Positions 13,506-19,754 of a stretch of 19,754 nucleotides of DNA are shown piece by piece. A program made the position numbers and the translations under genes. A model generated the notes under the pieces. That model was not told the DNA's origin, made no database searches, and saw only the letters and a list, made by a program, of their open reading frames with translations. The first letter of the stretch is position 1, and every line of letters starts with the position of its first letter. The DNA is from Smittium mucronatum (Eukaryota > Kickxellomycota > Harpellomycetes > Harpellales > Legeriomycetaceae): NCBI GenBank assembly GCA_001953115.1, contig LSSL01000397.1:7747-27500 (forward strand), read 5' to 3'.

Positions 13506-14736
13506 ATACGGAAAGATTGAAAAGAATAAAATCTCTTAAAAAGAGAAAATAATTGTTTTTTAACTTAGTAGAAAATAAAGAATAAAGGTTTTTTTTAGTG
13601 TATCTGAATCTACTATTAGCTAAATAGAAATAGAATATGTATCAAACAGGTTGAAAACATCGGAGTTCAAAAAGTTATGTCTTTTTTTGCAATTTTTTGA
13701 AAAAAAGAAATTTATATTCCCAAAAAAAACAACAGAACTTTGAAATATGTCTATTTCTAGTGTAAATATTTTTTGAAAACGAAAAAATTTGCTCGCGTAT
13801 ATTGCTTTTTTATTGAAATCAAAAGAACTGATAAACTGAGCATAATATTGATTTCAAAAAGAAAGAGAGCTTAGGGGCCGAGGAAAATTAAAAATATTCA
13901 AGTTTAGATAGATATTTTTTTAAAATAATCAATTTATATATTTCGTTATATTTTCGATAAACTTTTTGCTGTATTCTATCATCAATTTCATTAATCGAAA
14001 AAATACCCCACAAAACATTAAAATAAATTGCTGAACAACATAAAATTATTATTTTGAAATTTTTTTTATTTAATAATGATAAGAATAATAAATATTGTAT
14101 TATGAAATAAAAATAAATGACAGTTATAGAAGGTATGTATAAACAGTGTATTTTCACATAGAAAGTTTATAAATATAGATCGAAGGAAATTATTATTGAC
14201 AGATCTCTGGATCTGTTTCTTGCATTAATTCGTATATATAAATCGTTTTTTAAAAAATCCGATATTAAAATTTTCCGAAATATTTACGGTCGCTGTATAA
14301 TAAATTCTCAAGGGTATTTTATTTTTTATTTTGAATTTTTTTTGAGCATCTTTGACCTAAAAAAAATTATAAAAATAAAGTTAAATTATAGAGCTAAAGG
14401 ATATCAAAGAGTGTTACTATATTAGTATTTATCCTTATCATTTCTATTTAACCTTGCATGGATAACTATATGACTGTAAATTTTTTGAAATAAGTTTGTG
14501 AAATTAAAAATAATACTTCTTTTTTCTATACTTTTCATTTTTTTAAGAAAAGCATATACTATTTTAGATTAAGGATGAAATTTTTTTATCCTAGGTTTTT
14601 TAATTATAAGGTATTGATTATATTGGCTTGTTTTTTTTTATTGAAATTTAAAGCCTTAATATTAATTTATTTCAAAATAAAATTCTAGATTATAGAAAAG
14701 ATCATATCTTCGCTTAGATTGTTAGGTATTTATGCG
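13506..14736. other. Eroded 3' part of the MULE, no separate gene
   Basis: This is the interior of the element after the last recognisable transposase block. An 89-codon minus-strand frame (14157-13888) is rich in Ile, Tyr and Phe, resembles no family I know, and is within the length expected by chance. No zinc-knuckle or SWIM-like motif that could complete the transposase was found. Confidence 0.5.
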
Positions 14737-14854
14737 AAGGGAAATAAAAAAATATCATCTACTGGTATAAATTGTCAGAAATTTGTCTATTTATCAGCTA
14801 ATCTTTTTTAATGCTAGTTATTGGTCAAAAATATCAAATTTTGATTTTCTAACC
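14737..14854 (-). repeat. Right terminal inverted repeat of the MULE
   Basis: Reverse complement of the left repeat. The longest shared block reads ATAAATTGTCAGAAATTT on the plus strand (14767-14784). Its outer end CTAACC abuts the target duplication at 14855. Confidence 0.75.
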
Positions 14855-14864
14855 TCATCATAAC

Positions 14865-15420
14865 TATAAAAAGTCGATAATTTTCTATTAATTGAATGTC
14901 ATTTTTTGGGTAGCTACTATTTGCATAAATTATTAAACTCTTACAGCAAATATTAAGTCTTAATATATAAATTAGGATGAATAAAAAGCGCATAATATTT
15001 TTGGGCAATATAAAAATAGAGAATCTAAATTCGATAAAAAAAATGATTTTTTTAGTCGAAAAATATTATCGAATCAAATTTTATTGAAAGAAACCAAATT
15101 AAGTAAATTTGTTTAAAGTTATTTTTTTATAAGGCAAAAAAAAATCACACGCCGAAAAATTAAATATATGTATAAAAATTGAAGAAGTTGAGTTAAAATC
15201 AGAAAATAATCGAATTTTGTGGTTTTATATAGGATATATTTTGGTTAAAATTTGATTTTTTCAATTGAAGAAACTAAAATTCCCATTCATTTATTCAAAA
15301 AAAACTCAAAATTTAGTAAATTCGCTCAGCAAAGCTCCTTTTTCACAATTTATTTATATTAATCGATAAATAGGCAATAAAATTTGTTATTTTAGCACTA
15401 TTAATATTTTTTAATTTTTA
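14865..15420. other. A+T-rich spacer, no gene
   Basis: This lies between the MULE target duplication and the abrupt rise in G+C at about 15421. All frames are closed at short intervals and no repeat or RNA gene was recognised. Confidence 0.6.
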
Positions 15421-15748
15421 GTGCTGAATATCCTATTAAAGTGGTAGGACGCGCATTATGTCTTAGGTGAAGCTACGCCCCATTTCTGGTCTGAAAGTCT
15501 TAGCACGCTCGAGGGTTGTTTTAGTCACTTAATATTTTAGTTTTATAGTCTAGTTAGCTTTTCCTTTTTTTTGGGATATAACATATCTTATATTGTTCGT
15601 TTTCTTTTACCCGTGTTTAGTTTATTAATTTGTTTTATTTTATTTCTTCGTGAACTGTGATCATTAACCGTTAGTCCGGTTTATATTTAGTTAAAATTTA
15701 TACTCTCTTAGTGAAGGGATTAGCTTAAATAGTACTATAGGCATAGTT

Positions 15749-16195
15749 ATGCGCAAACATGAGTTGGTCGAGTCCGGTGTTTATCCTTATGGGTTTGCCA
15801 CCGAGGTCGATTTTTGGCAAGAGGTAGCGGAAGATGGAGATAGTGATGTTTCGGCATCGATATCTGTTGAAGTCAACGAGTTAAGTGGAGGCTTGGATCT
15901 ATCGGTCGATTTGGTGAGAGAACCAGTTATGGAAGATCGTATCTTCTTTACTGAGAATTTTTTAAGTTCCGGTCCCAAAACCACAGTAAGGTTCTAGCCT
16001 ATTATTCCTACCGTGAGGGTTGTAAAAATATTTAGTGTTTTCAGTAAAGATTGCAATGGGGGAAGTATAGATAGGTGGAATAAGGGAGTAGTGTCTGCAC
16101 TAAGGTCTCTGCTGAGTGCGGGCGTAGAGCGCACTAATAATAGTGCGCCCAGAGCAGCCTTATCTTTGACTATAAAGCAACAGTTTAGGAGCTAG
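15749..16195 (+). CDS. Unrecognised 149-codon reading frame with one in-frame TAG
   Basis: From ATG 15749 the frame runs 82 codons to TAG at 15995-15997, then stays open in the same frame for 65 more codons to TAG at 16193-16195. The first half is acidic (for example EVAEDGDSDVSASISVEVNE). The second half is basic and helix-like (RWNKGVVSALRSLLSAGVER). There is no signal peptide, membrane segment or motif I recognise. Codon use is clearly more G+C-rich than in the channel gene, suggesting foreign or mobile origin. A donor-like GTAAGG at 15986 just before the TAG, and acceptor-like TAG/CAG at 16035 and 16044, could splice the stop out, but both joins meet a new stop within four codons. Alternatives are a pseudogene with one nonsense change, or stop readthrough as in some gag-pol frames. 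No family is assigned. Confidence 0.4.
16129..16148 (+). other. Perfect hairpin inside the G+C-rich island
   Basis: GCGCACTA and TAGTGCGC form an 8-bp stem around the loop ATAA. It lies inside the second half of the open frame. A stem with this much G+C is exceptional for the window. It could be an RNA structure or a coincidence of coding sequence. Confidence 0.6.
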
Positions 16196-16201
16196 GATTT
16201 G

Positions 16202-16218
16202 TACCAGTCTAACTGGTA
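16202..16218 (+). other. Hairpin just after the island's open frame
   Basis: TACCAGT, loop CTA, ACTGGTA: a perfect 7-bp stem starting seven bases after the final TAG. It is not followed by a T run. Function unknown. Confidence 0.5.
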
Positions 16219-16245
16219 TAGAGAATCCGCTTCCGAAAATATTCA

Positions 16246-17089
16246 TTTCTTCTATTTTAAATGTTATTGATAAAACGAATAGTTTTTTTTTGAGGTTTCT
16301 TATTTTATAAGATGAGTTTTTAACTATATATGTGTTAAATATCAATAAATAGAAATATTAATAAAATTTTTAACTCTTGCTCTTCGTATTAAATTTTTTT
16401 AAATAATTAATGAAATTATTGTTAGAAAAATGTAAAATTTTGGGGTTCAATTTAAAGATGATTTATTTATATTAAAATTAAGTTATCACAAGGAAAACAG
16501 TGGATTCGATTTAAAATTTTAATTTAAAGTAATAATTCTACAAAAATGGGCATGTTTACGGTTGTATATATGTCAAAACTGAAAATTAAAAAAAAATGCT
16601 ATAGATTTTTGTAGAAATATATAATCTGAAGATTGTTTATTACAGTTACCAACTGTAATATTTAATGTAAATAATATAATTTTTTTAATAAATTCATTTA
16701 AATATTCAAATCCTTCAAAAAAGTTTAGAAGAGTAAAATTGGTAGAAAAGAACTGAAAAAAATAACTGGTAGACGTTTTAAAAAACTACAATTCTAAGTT
16801 AAAAATATCTAGAAGGAAATAAGTTTAGATGGTGCTAATCATAGGATAATGGATATTTAAGGCTCACCAGAGGCTCTTTTATAAAAATAGAATTACCGAA
16901 TGAATTCAGTTGATTTTATTCTTATGTAACATATTATTAATGAAAAATTATATTCATATTCATAACTATAAAAATTCCAAGCTTATGGATCTTGTATATC
17001 CAGTGATGTTTTTTTGATAACCCTAAATCAATAGAAAATTTTTTTCATTTTAAAAAATTTTCAAAGATGAGGAAGTATGTTAATGGATA
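16246..17089. other. A+T-rich stretch, no firm gene; possible N-terminal part of a MULE relic
   Basis: This contains a perfect 9-bp hairpin at 16639-16659 (ATTACAGTT, ACC, AACTGTAAT). The interval precedes a MULE-like catalytic fragment by a plausible domain distance, and a short frame near 16447-16500 could be a worn DNA-binding domain, but I cannot support a specific call. Confidence 0.45.
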
Positions 17090-17250
17090 ATTGAGAATAA
17101 AAAAAGGTTTATTCATATTAAATGATTCTGAAATATCATTACAAACTGTAGCAGATGATAACGCAAAATATATAGAAAATAGTTCCAAAAGATTATTTTC
17201 AAATCCAAAAAGAATAAACTGTTGCTGTAAAAAGTTAATTAATATAAAAA
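17090..17250 (+). pseudogene. Possible second MULE transposase fragment
   Basis: In the frame of codon 17151, the peptide reads SLQTVADDNAKYIE, then LFSNPKRINCCCKKLI. The pattern 'VAD-x-A-x-x-I ... F-x-N-P-x-R-I-x-C-x-x-x-K' resembles the second catalytic block and the following Cys block of MULE transposases, seen more clearly at 13050-13150. The CWFH motif is degraded to CCCK. The flanks have stops, and no TNN block was found downstream, so the identification rests on about 35 residues. Confidence 0.35.
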
Positions 17251-17738
17251 TATTTTTTTAAAATGAAAAATTCATTTCAAATAAATTTCTCATTTATTTC
17301 CACCTCATATAAAAATTTAGGCTAAAATTTCAATGACTGGACTAAATTTTTAATTTGAAAATTGCCAAATGTGAAAAAATAATATTAAGAAAATTGGCCA
17401 ATGAATAAAATTATAATTAGAAAATTTGGGCATTATGATAAATGTTAGGTTAGGAAGAACAGCAAAAGAAATTTTCTACATGCGAATTTGAATTAAACAT
17501 AGGACAATTTAAAAAACGATCATTTTTTATAAAATATTTGCAAAAGTGATCAAATCATCAAAATATTTCCATTTATAGTCTAAAAATTAATTTTTTTTTT
17601 AGTCAAATAAAGGGATCAAATAAACTCTCAAAAAAAATGCTATTTTTTATAATCCATTCAATCATTAATCCGGTATTTCTCTAATAGGATAGGCTAGTTT
17701 CAATTTTAGTTTTTTACGCTATATTTTGACACTTAATT

Positions 17739-17748
17739 GGGGGGGGGG
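17739..17748 (+). repeat. Poly-G run of ten next to the inverted repeat
   Basis: Ten consecutive G residues in otherwise A+T-rich DNA end five bases before the left inverted-repeat arm begins at 17754. A similar ten-base C run is at 5624-5633. Length errors are likely in sequencing. Confidence 0.9.
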
Positions 17749-17753
17749 TAATT

Positions 17754-17991
17754 GCAATTTATAAGGGATAAATACTAAACACAGCCCAATAATATACCAT
17801 TAAAAAATTACTATGTTTATTTCCAAGATAATTTAAAAAAAATCCAAGTCTTTTTTAGAATACATTATGTTAATTGAAAGCTTTTTTTTCCATATGATTT
17901 TTTTACATTTTTTTAAACAATTAATTAAGCAAATTCGGTTTTTTTTCGTGTATTTTAGGTTTATATTAATCAAATGAAACTGAGTGTAGAA
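17754..17991 (+). repeat. Left arm of a nearly identical 238-bp inverted repeat
   Basis: Aligned with the reverse complement of 19517-19754, the two arms show only about three substitutions and no length differences. The mismatches lie near 17768, 17784 and 17985; two are transitions. It begins GCAATTTATAAGGG. The near identity contrasts with the worn repeats elsewhere in the window. No reading frame crosses the arm. Confidence 0.93.
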
Positions 17992-19516
17992 TATAGCAGA
18001 AATACTAGAGTTTAGTAGGTCTCAAAAATATTTTGGGAAGAAATTAGATTTTATTAAAACGATTTGTTAGAGAAAAACAGTATCTGAACACAAAAGAAGC
18101 GTATCAAGAATAAAAGTTTCTAAATTGAGAGATAAAGATGAAGGTTTATTTAAATAAAATTATATTCTTCTTATAAAATTTAAGGGCTTGACAGCTTAGG
18201 AATGATCTCTTTGGTATCTGACATATTTATCTTATAGGAAATTAAGCTATTGCTACTTTATTTGCCCCTAGCTCTAATAGATTAAATTGATATTTCATTA
18301 AACGAGAAAGATTTTAATTTTTATTTGATAACATATCGTTGAATATTTAGATATTTAGAGTAAATCATACCTAGCTTTTGCCTATATCCCATAAATTTTA
18401 TCCTTTATGTTTGAATCTATTTCAGATAATTTGCTATGCTATCTTATAATAATTTATTATCTTGTATAAAATAATTTTTTACAAACTATGTAAATAGATC
18501 GTTTTTTGATTAAAAAGTTTTTTTTCTAGAAAATACTATAATACAGTATTTTATAAGGGGAGAAAATTTTATTCAATCATAAAGTATAAATAATCAATAA
18601 AAAAATCCAAATAAACCTCTTTCCGATATTTTTCAATTAATAATTATAGGATATAAAGCAAAATTATATTATAATATTATAATGTAGAGGTTTCAAAAGA
18701 TAAATAGCACAATAAATTAAATTTAATGAATTCTAAATAACTATAATTTTTTTTTATTTGATATTAATCATAGATATGAATTTCCTTTGAAGATTTTAAT
18801 TGCCTTGTCCTATTGAAATTTTAACAATCTTTTTTTTTATATTAATGTATTTATTTAAATCATGCTCTTACTTTATTATAAAGAGTCGTGTTTTAAATGG
18901 TTTTGTGACCCAATAAAACCTCTAAAGTGGGGTTTTCTATTACTTTTCTAAATATAATAGGGTAAATGATTGTCTCTTTTCATTATAAGACTAAAAAGAT
19001 ATTTAAATGAATCTTTGATATCAAAAAGTTTTTATCATGATATTTTTCTGGACAAAAATGACATGAAAAATGAAATAGTAACTGCTTAAAGTAAACTATA
19101 CTATGAATTGCAAACACGATTCCAACAATAATAAATATATTATCAATTGACGAAAAATAAATATAGCTACGTTTCTGAAATTTTCTGAATCTATTTGAGA
19201 TATTATTTATTAAAATTTTTTATTTATAAATATCAATCAAAATTTTAATCACCCATTTTAAAGATAGATATTTTGAAATATCATCAGTATTAATGATAAT
19301 ATTTATAATATTTTAAGTTAGTAGTTCGAAAAAAACTAATTTATGAAAAAAATTCTCAAAATAGGATGTTTTATCACAAAATTTTTTAATAAGTATGTAT
19401 ATAAATATCTTTAATTTGGCTAATGAATTCCGGTTTAGATTTTTTTGATTACAAAATAACCTCAATATCATATTCTCAGAGATATTTAGGAAAAAGGGTA
19501 TTAAAAGCTAAAAAAT
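17992..19516. other. 1.5-kb A+T-rich interior between the inverted-repeat arms, no gene
   Basis: No frame or transposase motif was recognised. A perfect 8-bp hairpin lies at 18530-18552 (AAAATACT and AGTATTTT). If the arms are transposon ends, this is a non-autonomous element without coding capacity. Confidence 0.6.
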
Positions 19517-19754
19517 TTCTACGCTCAGTTTCATTTGATTAATATAAACCTAAAATACACGAAAAAAAACCGAATTTGCTTAATTAATTGTTTAAAAAAA
19601 TGTAAAAAAATCATATGGAAAAAAAAGCTTTCAATTAACATAATGTATTCTAAAAAAGACTTGGATTTTTTTTAAATTATCTTGGAAATAAACATAGTAA
19701 TTTTTTAATGGTATATTATTGGGTTGTGTTTAGTATTTAACCCTTATAAATTGC
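19517..19754 (-). repeat. Right arm of the inverted repeat, cut by the window end
   Basis: Mirror of 17754-17991, ending CCCTTATAAATTGC at the last base. The inner limit is clear because similarity stops at 19517. The outer limit is unknown because the sequence ends, so the repeat may be longer and a target duplication cannot be tested. Confidence 0.93.

Larger units (their letters stand above)
11826..14864 (+). mobile_element. Mutator-like element (MULE), complete but inactive
   Basis: The body is 11836-14854 (about 3.0 kb), starting GGTTAAATAG and ending in TAACC. Flanks are TCATTATAAC (11826-11835) and TCATCATAAC (14855-14864), a 10-bp target duplication with one T/C difference. Terminal inverted repeats run about 11836-11955 and 14737-14854 and are diverged to roughly 70% identity by eye. 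Between them lies a transposase relic on the plus strand (12780-13505). Long inverted repeats, 9-10-bp duplications and a MULE transposase together define the superfamily. The decayed ends and the many stops indicate an old insertion. Confidence 0.78.
15421..16245 (+). other. G+C-richer island, probably an unclassified inserted element
   Basis: Base composition changes sharply at both edges: the island uses many G- and C-bearing codons while the flanks are almost pure A+T. The first 330 bases are non-coding and resemble a leader; about 450 bases of nearly open frame follow. The island begins near TGCTGAATATCC and ends near AATATTCA; TGAATAT occurs inverted at the two edges, but this is too short to prove terminal repeats. 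No target duplication was seen. It could be a fragment of a retroelement (leader plus start of a gag-like frame), a recent transfer, or an exon-rich gene remnant. Confidence 0.45.

Noticed and set aside
13888..14157. 89-codon minus frame inside the MULE
   Set aside because: No motif, low complexity (Ile, Tyr, Phe), length expected by chance in this composition.
15430..15500. tRNA-like string (AGTGGTAGGACGCGC) at the start of the G+C-rich island, possible tRNA or SINE head
   Set aside because: No B box (GGTTCRANYCC) at the right distance and no cloverleaf could be drawn.

Overview
The window looks like nuclear DNA of a very A+T-rich fungus. The evidence is one intact gene split by six short GT-AG introns (58-180 nt) that encodes an outward-rectifier K+ channel of the TOK type (eight membrane segments, two pore loops), a channel family known from fungi. 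I cannot name the species. There is no bacterial-style gene packing, no recognisable rRNA or tRNA, and no CRISPR array.

Layout. 1-130 is a (TAA)n microsatellite. 131-2445 has no supportable gene. 2446-4674 (+) is the TOK-like channel; seven exons join into one open frame of 553 codons plus stop. 5186-6734 is a non-autonomous DNA transposon with a perfect 10-bp target duplication and about 120-bp inverted repeats. 6735-8947 is gene-poor. 8948-9130 is a weak candidate exon. About 10742-9740 (-) is a decayed DDE_Tnp_4 (PIF/Harbinger-like) transposase. 11826-14864 is a complete but dead Mutator-like element (MULE), with inverted repeats, a 10-bp target duplication differing by one C/T change, and a stop-riddled transposase. 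15421-16245 is an abruptly more G+C-rich island with an open frame interrupted by one TAG. About 17090-17250 holds a possible second MULE relic. 17754-19754 is framed by a nearly identical 238-bp inverted repeat whose right arm runs to the last base of the window.

Overall this is one functional gene in a transposon graveyard. The two elements at 5.2-6.7 kb and 11.8-14.9 kb appear to be related: similar termini (GGTTAAATAG), repeated CAGAT/TGACA words in the inverted repeats, and 10-bp target duplications. The first may therefore have been mobilised by a transposase like the one decayed in the second. Both window ends lie in repeats, so the window may be a whole contig bounded by repeats. I found no convincing new multi-gene system. 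The observations most worth following are the young terminal inverted repeat, the MULE pair with 10-bp duplications, the G+C-rich island, and two alternative ways to splice the first membrane segment of the channel.
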